64,000 nucleotides of DNA, taken from Aquilaria yunnanensis (taxonomy: Eukaryota > Streptophyta > Magnoliopsida > Malvales > Thymelaeaceae). The stretch spans positions 16,491,001 to 16,555,000 of the forward strand of contig CM077594.1 in assembly GCA_039654915.1 (NCBI GenBank), written 5' to 3'. Both the position numbers and the translations under genes were made by a program. Positions 12,590 to 24,626 of this stretch are shown here, one piece after another (position 1 is the first letter of the stretch; each line of letters opens with the position of its first letter). The notes under the pieces are model-generated. The model had not been told where the DNA came from. It made no database searches and was given only the letters and a program-made list of their open reading frames with translations.

Positions 12590-12995
12590 GAATATATGAA
12601 AATAGAAAGTAATTCATATAGCTTAAAAAGTTGTTTTTCGTCTATTATACAGCCGCATCGATCATTGTAACGTATTTTATTTTCGATTCTAATTTCACTT
12701 GACTTGTAAGTTTTGTAATTTTACCATATCATCATATTCAAGTTGTAACACCCAACAGACAATCAAATCAGTTCATATTCTTTCATATTCAAGTTGTAAT
12801 ACTTTTATCGACGAGTCCACCAAACATACGGATGAGTGTTTGCATATATTACCCAACAAAAAAAATACTAAATAAATTTATCATTTAAAGACTTTTTACT
12901 TCTTTAACCTTTTAACTATGTCAACTTAGACCCTTAACTCCTCAAACTTTGTCTTAGACTCACTAACTCCTCAAATTTTGAAAAACAGTACTATT
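12590..12995. repeat. Direct repeat copy right of the Mutator-like element
   Basis: This copy matches 8640-8986 plus the first ~100 bases of the Mutator-like left end (compare 'cctcaaattttg' near 9065 and near 12970). It sits ~200 bases beyond the right end of that element, so a flank-plus-end junction exists twice in this interval. Confidence 0.7.
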
Positions 12996-14895
12996 TTTTT
13001 TTTCTTTTGACATTGAGCCTTACTAATTTACAACGTTCAAACTTCAAACTACTATCTACTAAAATTTTATAAAAGCTTTCGAACTCTAACAATACAAACA
13101 CTTGAGTTATCACGTATGTTTAATCTCGAAGGAAATTAATATGGGCAAAAAATAAATTATTATTAACTAATTGAAAATTATGAAAAGTAATTTAATATAT
13201 GTTATTATATTCTCGTTTCACATAAATAAACAAACTCTCAACAAATACCTCTTTCCTAAAAGGGCTTGAGGAAACGTTCAGTCAAACCCTAGTCACTCCC
13301 CCTCAACACTTTCTCAGTCAAACCTTCTTTCTTAATCTGCAGCATTCAAAGCCTGGATTGTCTACTAGTCCGAGCCTAGCTAATTCTTCTACTGTGGCAG
13401 ACATAGAATATTTTAAAAATACGGTTCATATATAAACCTAAATTGCGATTGGTCTTAGATTTAAATTGATCAAAATTTAAACTTTAAATTATGACACGAC
13501 CATCTAAAGAAAATACTTTGCTTGTAAACCTTTTCTTGTGAATTTTTGAGCATAAAAAAAACAAATAGAACCATCTAAGTAAATATTCTTTGAGCTAATT
13601 CCTAATAGTATACGTACAAATAAAAATTATTTTGAGTAACCTTTAGTTTTAATTTGAAGTAAGTTATTAAATTTTATTGATTCTCAAAATCAAGTACTTC
13701 TAAGTCACTAAATATATAATTTTTGTATTTAAGTTTGTATTGAATTAGTCTTTAAGATTATTTAAAAAATTTAAAAATGAATTTTAAAAGAGAAATGCTA
13801 CTATAACCTTTTTAGGTAAAACATCAAGATATTTAGTTAATTTTTCAAAAAATTAAATGGTGGTATCCCACTTCTTAAGGTGGATTGCCTACAAACATAC
13901 TAATTCTAGTTTATTTTAAATAAAATAATACAAACATAGAAGAGTTTGTAATTTCACATTGAAAACAAGTAAAAAAAAATCTATTTCTTTGACAACATTG
14001 ACACTTGGTTAAAACGTTTCAACTTAACTTGGTTTAAGTTTAATGACTAAAATAGGCTGACTTGTAATTTGAAGGCTAACTATACTAATTAAGTAAAGTT
14101 CCAAAGGTACTGTTTCATTTAAGCCATGGTTTTAATATAAGAAAGAAGAACAAAAAAAAAGTTTGTAATGAGGACTTTTGCTTTTTTGTTATATTTTTAT
14201 TTAGAATGGTAGGGTCTAATACAAATTTAAAATGGTATTCAAACTTAATTTTACATACTATTTACCCATATTTTTTAAATAAAAGTGGGGTTTGTGACCC
14301 CACTTCAATATATATAAGTCTGCTTCGATCTATCTATTATCCTATGCCATGCCGATTGTTCTTAGTGAGAGCTAAGCTAGGCCGGTCAATCTATTATCCT
14401 ATGTCATCCGATTGTTCTCATCGCTAATATTGGCTTCATGTGTGCTTCTCTTTCTGGCGGTGACTAGTTTGGCAATGGATTGTGATCTGCCATTTTATTG
14501 ATGGTAGTTTGGCAAAGTTTAAACAAGATGACATGAAGTTTGTAGTGTAGTGGGCTATATCTGAATAACGAATGAGGGGTGTTCTATTGTTTTTTTATTT
14601 TATTTTTGTGTTTTCATTTTCTTTAACACCCGTTTAAGTGTTATACTTGGATCATGGTACATTAGTCTAACCATGTGTTGATTTAAGTCTGTATGTTGGT
14701 ACGTCTAGTTAGTTTGCTAATTTATTATTTTAATCTCTATCTTTAGATATGTAGGTATGGATATTGAGATTACCTACATTATTTTTAAGAGTTATATTTC
14801 TTGTATGATATTTTTGGGATGCATTGTAACGCCTAAAATTGAGTTGACTATTCTCTATACCTAAGTATTTCATTGCTTGTGTAGATGTTTTTTGA
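12996..14895. other. No gene recognised
   Basis: AT-rich intergenic sequence with short runs. A small imperfect tandem duplication near 14330-14425 repeats 'ctattatcctatg' and 'ccgattgttct' about 64 bases apart. No supported coding region or RNA gene was seen. Confidence 0.5.
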
Positions 14896-14903
14896 CCTCA
14901 CGA

Positions 14904-17900
14904 TAGAGATGGGTGATAGGTCGACTCGACCCAGGACCCGCCGGGCCCGGCCGGTCCTGGGCCTAGGTCAAGGAGGACCAGGCTCAGCGAGGTGGTTCCG
15001 AGCTAGCCCCAAGGCGGGTTCAAGGTGGGACGGGGGCTTTGAAGGTTTTTTTTTATTTTTATTTTTTAAAATTAGAAACATAATTAATTGTATATGTAAT
15101 AAATATTTTTAAGAAAAAACACCACATCTGGTGTAAATTTTATTAACTTAAAAAGCCAAATGACACTTACAAATAATCAAAACATACCTTATATTTTGAA
15201 ATGGCAAAAACGTTCCGAAAATGATGAAAAATAGAAACCTATGATTTGTGCTTAACAGCATAATCAGATCAAATACAAACTACATGTATGATTGAAAAAA
15301 AAATTTCAACTCTCGATATCGGATATTATCTCATCATCTTAACTCTTTTAGTTTTGCTGCCGGAATGTTGCAAGGCCCCAATTTTGGTTGTACATGCATA
15401 CTTCTACTACATCGGGTATCAATCTTAATCATTTTTCCGATATCACTTATTTTCCTACACTAAACGCTACCTCGAATGATACGATGAAAATTGGAATGGC
15501 AAGAATCTCCTGTGCGATTATCGACAAGATCAGAAACCTTGATCTCTTTTGTTTTCACCACTCTAATATGTCAACAGTGCTTGACTTGAACGATGTGTTG
15601 AGATAGTCATTGACCTCAACTAATTTTGATATCGTCGGTCAGGGTCGTTTGAACATTTGGAGGGCCAAGTTGAATCTTGATGAGATTGATCTTCTTGGAG
15701 GCTCGGTTTGAGGAGTTTCGAACCTTACCTTATCTTAATGCCGCTCACAATATAACTTGTATAAAGAATGCAAGTACTCGGAAGGAGTAGCGGACATAAC
15801 CAAAACATTTATATAAGACATTTTTAAATAAGTATGAAAAATTCCTTTAAGCAATGTTGTTGTGCCCATTAATTTGACATATGGGTCAAGCAAAGAAGCA
15901 ACTACAAAAATAGGTGAAATGTTTTTGAAATACTGAAGTCACTTAGCCCGCATAGCTTCGACAGTCGGTTTTAACAACTCATCATCTTTAAACTGATGTA
16001 AAGTATATGTAATGTTCACTAAATGAAGCAAAACTTGATGAATTGTTGGGTAGTAAACGTCAAAGAAAAATTCAGTAGCCTCGTAAAAATGCTTAAGCAA
16101 TTCACCGGTTTTAAAACATTTTTTCCAAACTTCAGTCATAAGAAATTCACTACACATTTTTAAGTTCATGAAATGCGTCAACAAATTTGCATATGGGAAT
16201 GCATCTTGCAATATCAAATATGTGGAGTTCCAGCGGGTTGAGCAATCCAATTTAAACTATTTATAAAAAAAATTCTTTTTGATTTTCAAAATAAAAGCTT
16301 TTAAATTCACGAAACACAGCAAGTCTTTATTTCAAATATTTCAATGAGTTCCGAATAGACAAAATTTCATTTTGAAGAACTTCTAAACCCTTTTGCACAC
16401 AAAGGTTTAAAATATAACACATGCATCCAACATGATAGAATGCACCATTGAGAGGCGGTTTCAATGTTTGACTCAAAATGCAAGTGGCAACATCATTGTT
16501 TAAAGCATTATCAAATAAAATGCAAAGGACTTTATTAGCACAAAAATAATTACATAAAGTTTCTAATATGCAATTGAATATGTGATAACCAGTATGATCC
16601 ATTTCAATAACCCTAATTGACAAAATTCATTTTTGCATAATCCAATCAGAATCAATCTAACGACAAGTAACACAATAAAATGATTAACCTATAGGTGATG
16701 TCTATATATCAGAAGTGAATACCACATAATGATCAAGAGTAGAAAAATAGGTTTGCAAATCTGATTTTTCGGCTTCAAATAATCTAAAGCTTTATTTTCT
16801 AACGCTTTTCCTAAACACTTTTTTAAATGTAAAATTTAATTGTGATTTTATCCAATATTCTAGGTGCACATCTTCAGCTTGTGAAAAAGGTTTTCGGTAA
16901 GCATTATCCAATTTACCATGCTTTCTCTATAAGATTGTTGGTTAAAATGGAATATACCTAGCCCATCAACGCCGGTTGTAGACCAAAGTTATGTTTGTCC
17001 TCCAAAACTAGTCCTGGTACTGGGAAGGACGTTAGGATGTTGATTTTCAATATGTCGCTTCAGTGTTGTAGTGTCGAAATTCTTTTTATACACCAATTTT
17101 TTCCTTCAATGTTTGTATTTCCCGTACCTTGACTTCTGTTCGTGTATGAGCTCATAATGCTCCCAAACTCAAGTAGTTAGTCTCAAGGATTTACCTTATC
17201 TTTGAGTTTCCTACACGGCAAGTCTATGACTTGTCGGCGTTGATTATGTTGACGGATTCCCGGCCGCCATCTTATCCAACTCTTCAACTTCATCATCTGA
17301 TAATTGATAGTTGAGTCCCAAATCGTAATTTGTCATATCGATTCCAGCATCATCGTCGTGCAACTCTTCAATTGAGATGCCTTTATTGACGGGCCAAGAA
17401 CTGTGACGGAACAAGCCTCGGAGGCCGGTGGTGCGGGAAGATGAACTCTCTGTCGCCTTGCCCATTCCTCTTGAAGCCATAAGTCACGAACTAATAGTAA
17501 TGATTAATGAAAAATTAAGATGAGATTATGAAGATATTAGGAGGAGATTAGCAAGAAATTTGGAAGAGATTAAGAAAAACGCTCAAATGCTTGAGAGAAT
17601 ATAGAAGAAGAAAAGAGATTGAGTGATGGTGTGAGGATAAACTAAAAATGGCATTGGTATTTATAGGGGATGGCCAAAAATTATTTGAACCAAAAAGTCC
17701 TTAAAATTTAGTTGTTGGAAGGGGTGAAAATGAAATTTTGGGGACTAAAATGGAGCAGAAAACCGTTGGAAGGTCTATTGTGTAATTAATCGATTTAAAA
17801 TTATTTTTTTTTGTAGGTTTCCGTTGGAGGTTGGAGCACTTCTAGGCAGGCCCGGACTGACAGGTCTTGGGCCAGTACGCAAGGCGGGATCGGGGCCGAG

Positions 17901-18061
17901 TCGGTTCACTTTGCCTTGTAATCTCCTTTAGAGCCCATATTCGTCCTATATATTTACGTATTTTGTCTTGGGCGGGGTGGGTTTGACCGAGTTGGAGCGA
18001 GTTTGACTTGTGGGCCGGTCCCGATTTGGGCCGGGTTGAACCGGCCCATGTCACACCTCTA
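14904..18061 (-). mobile_element. Decayed hAT transposon with perfect 8-bp target duplication
   Basis: The ends are TAGAGATGGGTGA at 14904 and, inverted, TCACACCTCTA ending at 18061. CCTCACGA flanks both sides exactly (14896-14903 and 18062-18069). The subterminal DNA is unusually GC-rich at both ends. The 3158-bp interior holds remnants of a hAT transposase on the minus strand (15780-17480). Intact ends with a dead transposase suggest an inactive copy that could move only if supplied in trans. Confidence 0.92.
15780..17480 (-). pseudogene. hAT (Ac-like, zf-BED) transposase pseudogene
   Basis: Reading down the minus strand there is first a likely N-terminal frame (17480-17244, with ELHDDDAGID and an acidic tail). 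Next, near 17030-17200, comes a damaged BED-finger region containing TLKRHIENQHP. A central frame (16623-16327) has HVGCMCYILNLCVQKGL, resembling the conserved C-A-H-x-L-N-L block of the family. Another frame (16250-15939) begins DCSTRWNSTYLIL, matching the conserved TRWNST motif. Weaker similarity continues to about 15780. Stops and frameshifts separate the pieces, and I do not see the C-terminal dimerisation domain, so it cannot encode a full transposase. Confidence 0.85.
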
Positions 18062-18230
18062 CCTCACGACATTCCATAAAAAAAATGTTGTTTTCCTCAC
18101 TTTTTCTTGGCTCTACCAGCTCCTTTATAATGATTGGCATCACCGCACACATCCTTTTTTCTACGCCTCATGCGAGGCATGGGTTTTAATCCAATACTCG
18201 GTTCATTTACTGTCGTTATTTTATTTGGTT

Positions 18231-18734
18231 TAGAGGTGTAAAGGGGCCGGGCCAGGCCCGAGTCTATTAGGCTCGCGCTCGGCCCATTAGCTTATCGATA
18301 CTACTCGGGCTCGAGCTTGAATTACTTGAGCCCAAATTTTGAGGCTCGAGCTCGGCCCGTGAGCCCACTAAGCTCGAATTTACAATTATGACCTAAACAT
18401 AAAAATTTGGCACTTGATGCCTAATATGATAAAAACACAATCTCAAAGACTAAATTTGTATTTATTCCTTAAGGTTTGTCACAGTTAAAAAAAATCTAAA
18501 CAAGCTTCTATAAGGCTTAAGGCATTATGGAAATTGGGTTTGGGTGGGGATAATATATGAAGGCTTTATTGGGCCCGATAAGAATTAAGGCTGAGTATCA
18601 CCAGGCCCAGGCTCGGCTCGTTTAAGTATCGAGCCCAAAAATAGGCTCAAGCTCGATAAGGCTCAACTCAATAAGGGTCGAACCGAACTCAAGCTTGGAT
18701 AGCCCGATAAAAGCCCTACATGTTTACACCCTTA
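18231..18734. mobile_element. Short non-autonomous hAT-type element
   Basis: The element starts TAGAGGTGTAAAG and ends TTTACACCCTTA, an inverted pair. It is flanked by ATTTGGTT (18223-18230) and ATTTGGCT (18735-18742), 7 of 8 identical. The interior is rich in 'gagctcg' and 'ggcccg' blocks and has no open frame. It lies only 170 bp from the larger hAT element and has a similar TAGAGGTGT end, so it may be related. Confidence 0.75.
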
Positions 18735-18742
18735 ATTTGGCT

Positions 18743-19540
18743 AATCATCCTTATCCCTTTTTTGACTATTTCTGCTTTCTTCTCATCATCCACAAAACTC
18801 TTTTTATTACACTACGTAGAGCATATTAAGGTGATATGTTTTGCAGTTAATAGATAAGGCGTGGTAAAAAAGATGGCCGAGGTATAAAATTGTGAGTTGT
18901 TTACAAATAATGAATTAGGCGATTTTTTTTTCTTTTTTTAGTTTTGTTTCTTTGAGCCATAAACCATGTTTTATGTTTGAATGTTTTGCTAGTCCAATCA
19001 TGTACTAATATGTTAGTCCAATGTGTATTGGTTTGTCAGTGTTGGTTTGCCGCTTTGTTTGTTTATCTTGATCCATTTTATCAGTTTGTAAGCCAGAATA
19101 TCAAATATATCCTCAATATTTAAGAGAGTTTTTTTTCATGTTATGATATAATGGGATTGAAAAATATACAAGATCTACAGTTGTACCAAACTTCATCCTT
19201 TCCTTGATGCTGTAGTTTTGTGGTGCATTTGTATACTTAGAGTTAATTGGAATGAGAACCTAATTAAAGAAAACTCAATAAAGTATATTGCTGAAAAAGT
19301 ACTAAAATTTTTTACCAGTAATCGTTAAATCCTAAATTTGCAATTTTTTCTTATTCAACCAAAGTTCTCAAGCATTAGAGTTTGGACACATGAGGAGAAA
19401 AAGGCACCAGCAGCTTTATTCGTTAGCTTCTCAGCATCTGTGAATTACGTTAGGATCCATTTAGATTACAAGCTTCGGACCTGATGCGTAAGAAAACCAC
19501 ATCACAAACATAAACTAATAAATCCTGCAAATACTTATTT
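18743..19540. other. No gene recognised
   Basis: AT-rich intergenic DNA with short homopolymer runs and no supported feature. Confidence 0.5.
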
Positions 19541-19798
19541 ACAAGGGCAGATTGCTTCGCCGTCACGGCAGGTTTGTTGGTCGACCATCCACCAGTCCAT
19601 CTCGTCGTCAGCCCCAAACATTACTTGCGTGCAAATTGGAGAAGCAGATTTCCCCGTCTTCTCCTCTCCGATCTACCATCCGACAAACCCCAGAAAACTG
19701 CAGAAGACAAAACCCCCCAATAAGATCCAACATAAAACAAAGAAATTTCGGATAACAAAACAGAGGAATCAAGGAGAATCCAATCTTGATGAACGAAC

Positions 19799-19908
19799 CT
19801 GATGGCTCTGACCGCGAGGTGATGGGAGAGAAGGTGGAAGAAGAAATTAGCGCCGTGAAGGAAGACAACAATCCCAGTACAACCCAGAACAAACAGCTCC
19901 ACCATCAT
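19799..19908 (-). CDS. Possible first exon of a small single-pass membrane protein
   Basis: On the minus strand an ATG at 19908 (or the next codon, 19905) opens a frame reading MMVELFVLGC, then about 20 hydrophobic residues containing VVFLHGANFFFHLL, then SHHLAVRA. A donor-like CAG/GTTCGT ends the segment at 19799. A possible acceptor TTGCAG/G at 19524 would add two or three residues before a stop, giving a ~39-residue protein with one transmembrane helix. The region is less AT-rich than its surroundings. I cannot name the family. The ending is uncertain and it may be a chance frame. Confidence 0.3.
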
Positions 19909-22584
19909 TAGATTGGAACTTTACCTTGAAACGATCGATCACAGAAACAGGGATGAAGCTTTTGGTGGACCCAGATCAAAATTCAGACAAGAGGATAAAT
20001 ACAGGGCGTGGAATGTATATTTTTATGAAAACAAAAGGTGGAGCTTATCTAGTAGAAGTGAAGGGCTCGTGATTTGGACGTATTACGGTCATTCTTCAAG
20101 GCATGAGAAAGGTCGACTTAAAGAAACTATTTTGGTTGGCCCATCCCAATTCGACCAATACAAAAATCGACAAAAAAGGGTAAATTTAAATAAAAATTCT
20201 AATCATTTCTCGGTATATATAAACATTTCTATTGTGGCCACAAGAAAATGGCCGGCTGCCTATTGGCTTTTTTAAAGTGGCCGATATGAGTGGTACATGA
20301 TATGACATATGGGTGGCTAAATTGAGCTGCATATATAAGAGTGGGACATAGTTTGACTCTTCTCTATACGTTTAAGGGTCAACCTCTGTTTGATCCGAGG
20401 AAGGAGAAAACCCAGGTGAGCATGGAATTTAGTGAACTGATACAACCGACCTTCAAAGGAAGAGAAAAGTATACGAAAAAAAACAAAAGAAGAAAAAGAG
20501 AGAAGAGGAATTAAAAATGTGATTGAAAATTAGTTCTGGTTCTGTGGCACCGACTTTTGCTGGTGGATGATGCAAAACGCCAACCGCCTATCCTAGCAAT
20601 AATTTTATTTAGCAGGTAAAATTAAAAAGGTTCCACTTTGAGTTTGAGCCACGGGCATATTACCAACCACAAAGGCTGTGAGGTGCGCAGCGTGACTGAC
20701 CTTCTGGTTGGTTTGTTACAGAGGCTGCAATTACAATAGTTTGTATAAGAACTTTTGTTAAATTTACAAAAGAAACATGCGTATAAATACCTCACTTAAC
20801 TAGCTTCACTTCGTTTGTTCCACTATAATGGAAAATAGTGACGGCAGGTTCAGCCTCGCGAGGCAGCCAGAACAACTTATTTTTGTCGACTGAAAGTTCA
20901 ATCGATCTTTAACCATAAAAAACCTAGTTGTTGGAGATGAGCGACTAAGCTTGTGACTGAGTACAATAACTGAAAGCTCAGCTGTTTCTCTTAGTTATGT
21001 AGCATAAAAAATAGTAACTGAACTATTTAGTCACTAATAACAGTGGCTGAAACCTCAGTTGTTGATTCAAAGTTTTTTTAATTAATTTATGCAATTGTAA
21101 ATATAATGAATAGAAATGTGTATAATAATTTTAAATGGAATTAATATGATAAAATTAAAATTAAAATGATTTAATTATAAAATAATTCAAAAGTTAATTT
21201 AAATATAAATTAATTAAATAAAAACAATGTATGTAACCCTACACGAACTGAAGAAAGCAAATACAAATTTTTAAAATTAAAATGGGTTAAAAATAAAAAG
21301 AAATGACAAACTACAAATCCATTTAGTAATTCAACCAGATGGTAACTCCTACCCAAGCAACCAAAAGAAAAACAAAATCTACAACAGAACTCCAATGCTC
21401 TTCTCATCATCGCCAACTTAACCAATCTTTTCCATTAGCTACTTCGAGCTCCACGCATGTTCAAACACTAAGATCTCTAATGCAAGTGAAAATAAAAAGT
21501 TATTATGGAGACATAGAAAAATCATGAGCACATGCAGGCACAATCATACTCAAATTAAATTCAAATATCAAGTTCATTACACCACTTGAGTGAAACCCTA
21601 AACCCATAATTGTAAGGAGATGCTAACTATTGTGTGATACATATGGTAGCAAATATCTGAAAGCATATATAAGAAAAAAAGAATTCTAGAGAGTATTTGA
21701 ATGAGGAGGGGCTGAGAGTGTTTGTATGAGAAGAGGTAAGTTGAATGTGTCGATCTTGAGTTTAAATAGAGATCTTAGCCAACCACTAAGCAGCAACTAA
21801 AACTTCAATGGCTGGTGTTGAAAAGTCAAGGTAGTCTTCATTTTCCCCATGCTTACCGTTTTCTCTTTAACCACTGAATTATTTAGTTGCTATCTTATGA
21901 AGGTGGTAGCTGAGTGTTTGAATGCAGTTGCCTTTTTGCTTGAATTCAATCAGAATTTTGATGATTTCAATTGTCAAGTTCATCCTTCTTTTCGCAGAAA
22001 ATATTTAAATAAATACAAATTATTTTTTCACTTCCATTCCTTTTTATTTATTTTTTCCATTTTTTTAACTTAAAAATTCCCAATTTGTGGATTTCATGTT
22101 ATTATATTATGGGTGATCTGGACCCACATGACATCAGTTTCTATTAAAGGTTGATGCTTTCGCTCCCACTCTTCTGCAAAAGTGAAAGGCGAGTTATTCT
22201 CAACTATTGGTCCTACTTTCATTTTTATAATATCATATGACTCTATAGAAGAAAAAGAAACCCTAGACACATATGCACAACTCATGTGATTAGATTATGG
22301 CTATAAAAAAGTCGAGCCTTCCTTAAGTGTTGAGCTCCAACAAGCTCAAATTGAGGCTTATTGAGAACCTAAAAACCAGTTCGATACCTTAAAGGGGCAA
22401 ATACCCTAAACCTTAAAACCTACTTAATTCCTTAAAGATCTCAAAACTCTAAACCCTAAAACTCTAACTCTAATTTCTAAACCCTATATCCTAATTTATT
22501 GAGATCGAGCTCCCACTTGAGCCTGAAAACTAGCCCAATATCTTAAAGGGCCCAAGCCTCTAAACCCTAAGCCCTAATTAAATT

Positions 22585-22608
22585 ACACACACACACACAC
22601 ACACACAA
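22585..22608. repeat. (CA)n microsatellite
   Basis: Uninterrupted AC dinucleotides, about 12 repeats, at the end of the first tandem unit. Confidence 0.95.
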
Positions 22609-22882
22609 ACAATCACACGATGAGATTAAGAGTGTAATTAAACAAGTCAAGTCAAGCTTTCCTCAAGTAGTTCGAGCTCAAATTGAGAATTTTTTACGAT
22701 CAAGCTTTATCAAGCTCGAACTTGAAAATGATCCTGATTCCTCAAAGGACCTTAAACCCTCAATCCTAATCTATTTAGCTCAAACCCAAAAATAGGCTAG
22801 CTTGATGCCTTAAAAGGCCTAGGCCTTAAACCCTAAACTATAATTCCTTTAATTATAGACACATATAAACCCCTTAGTTACA

Positions 22883-22883
<1 letters not shown>

Positions 22884-22914
<31 letters not shown>
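22884..22914. repeat. (CA)n microsatellite
   Basis: Uninterrupted AC dinucleotides, about 15 repeats, at the end of the second tandem unit. Confidence 0.95.
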
Positions 22915-22916
<2 letters not shown>

Positions 22917-23279
22917 TACTCATGTGATAAGATTATGGTTGTAATTAAACAAGTTTAGTAGGGTGTTTCTCAAGTAGCATGAGCTCAAACCGAGATGTTT
23001 TAGACCGTGCTCTATCAAGCTCGAGCCTGAAAATGAGTTCAATACCTTAAAGGGGCTAATACCCTAAATCCTAAAAGCCCTGAACCATGAAAAAACCCTA
23101 CACCCCAAATCTTAGACTCAAATAGCCACCAAATGGTGACTAAAGGGCCAAAATACTAGGTTGGGGGTGGCTGACAAGCAACTAAGTGCTAGCGACTAAC
23201 AGCTTCAGTTGCTACCTCAATCGCTTGATTAAAATATCATTCTAAGTGGTAACTAAAGGTCAACTGAACCATTATGGCT

Positions 23280-24620
23280 GGTGAATTTCAATTGCCTATT
23301 CAATTACTATTTTGCATCTCTCATGTAGTGTTACAAACCAAATTAATATGTGACCTATGGGAGGTACAAAATACATTAATCATCCATAGTAAGTACTACA
23401 TATTATGTAACAATTTAAATTTAAGTAGATTTTGTATAAACTATACTCAAATTACTCTGTCACATAAGCTGTGTAGAATCTTTTTTGCAAATTTGTTTGT
23501 AACAAGTCCTATATCATGATTCTTTGTGAAAATAGATAAAAATGCCAAGCCGTTTTGTAGCTGTAAGTCCTTTATTTCTTATGTTTTTTAGCTTTAAGTC
23601 AGATACAAAGTTTAGAGAGTTAAAAACGAAACTAATGCTTTTGAGAAAGCTTATTGAAATATGTTTTTACCAGTCGTCAAGTGTAGACCTTTAAACTTGT
23701 CTATCTTAAAGGTCATGCACTTCCAAGTTTGTCAACATTGAAACAAAAATTCAAATAGAAGTGCACATTTTTTCACTTGAAAATTAGTTTGATAAGGCCA
23801 ATTACCTTTGGCCTCAACATTTAATAGGTTTTTTTTTATAGCTTACAAACAACTTTTTGGAGTTCATAAGTTGTACCATTTTCAGTTAATTTTCTTTTAA
23901 CCCAACAAATATGTTACCCATTTCCTCTCTCTTCTCACAATAAATATAACTTATTTACTTGATAACATCACTCAAAAAGAGTAATTAATCGATACATTTT
24001 AATAATTAATTCACTTTACTATGAAAAAGGAATAAAACATTGACATTATGAATTTCGCAAAATGAACCTAAACAGAAGGTTGCAATGTGATGATAATGCA
24101 TACATTAGTTAGGAAGAATCCACATTAACCAGCAATTGTGATCCTCAGCCAAAGGTTACATGATTAGTTATACAAGTTAAATTCTATGAGCAATGGTACT
24201 ACAAAACTTTATGTGCAGTTTAAAAGTCTAAGGCTAGAACAGCTGAAATTGCATAACTGAATAACTTAAGATTTTCAACAGTCGGTCAGCTTTCATTATG
24301 CCTGATTTCAGTACTTGTCATTTTCATTTATGCTGGAAGCCTGATAAAAGACCACATTGCTTTTGAATAGTGTAAACTTGAGATTTCAATACCAAAACAA
24401 AAAACAAAAAACAAAAAAACAAAAAAACAAAAACAAAAAAAAAAAGAGAAAAAAGGAGCCTGATGTACTGATAAACAGAACATATAAACATTCTCATGAA
24501 GCAACTGCTGCCCTGGAGCTTCGAATGAGGCACCAAGCTCCCAAACCAATGGGATAGCTATCAGAATTACCTCCAATCCTCTCGAGATTTAGCTTATCTC
24601 ACCCCATTGTTGAACTTCAT
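23280..24620. other. Intergenic DNA downstream of the Di19 gene
   Basis: No gene is recognised. It should include the 3' untranslated region of the minus-strand Di19 gene next to 24627. An A-rich low-complexity tract (aaaac units) lies at about 24394-24450. Confidence 0.5.
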
Positions 24621-24626
24621 GCTTTA

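Larger units (their letters stand above)
22284..23110. repeat. Three diverged tandem units with (CA)n and CCCTAAA-like motifs
   Basis: Units starting near 22284, 22617 and 22922 each begin with a version of 'catgtgattagattatgg' and contain 'caagctcgag'-like text. They share the phrase 'ccttaaaggg' followed by runs of 'ccctaaacc' and 'accctaaa'. The first two units end in (CA)n arrays. The period is about 300-335 bases. The CCCTAAA-like words resemble the plant telomere repeat but are irregular and embedded in a longer unit. Confidence 0.65.
20821..23275. mobile_element. Possible decayed non-autonomous CACTA element
   Basis: The block starts CACTATAATGG and is filled near both edges with short inverted motifs of the kind gActgAAagcTCAgtTg (about 20890-21070 and 23150-23270), recalling CACTA subterminal repeats. 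The right side ends near 'ccattatgg', which partly mirrors the left end, but an exact CACTA-type right end and a 3-bp target duplication were not found. No transposase is present. The middle contains the (CA)n/CCCTAAA-like tandem block. Confidence 0.3.

Noticed and set aside
22400..23110. Interstitial telomere tract
   Set aside because: CCCTAAA-like words are frequent but irregular and belong to a longer ~300-base unit; there is no uninterrupted run of telomere repeats.
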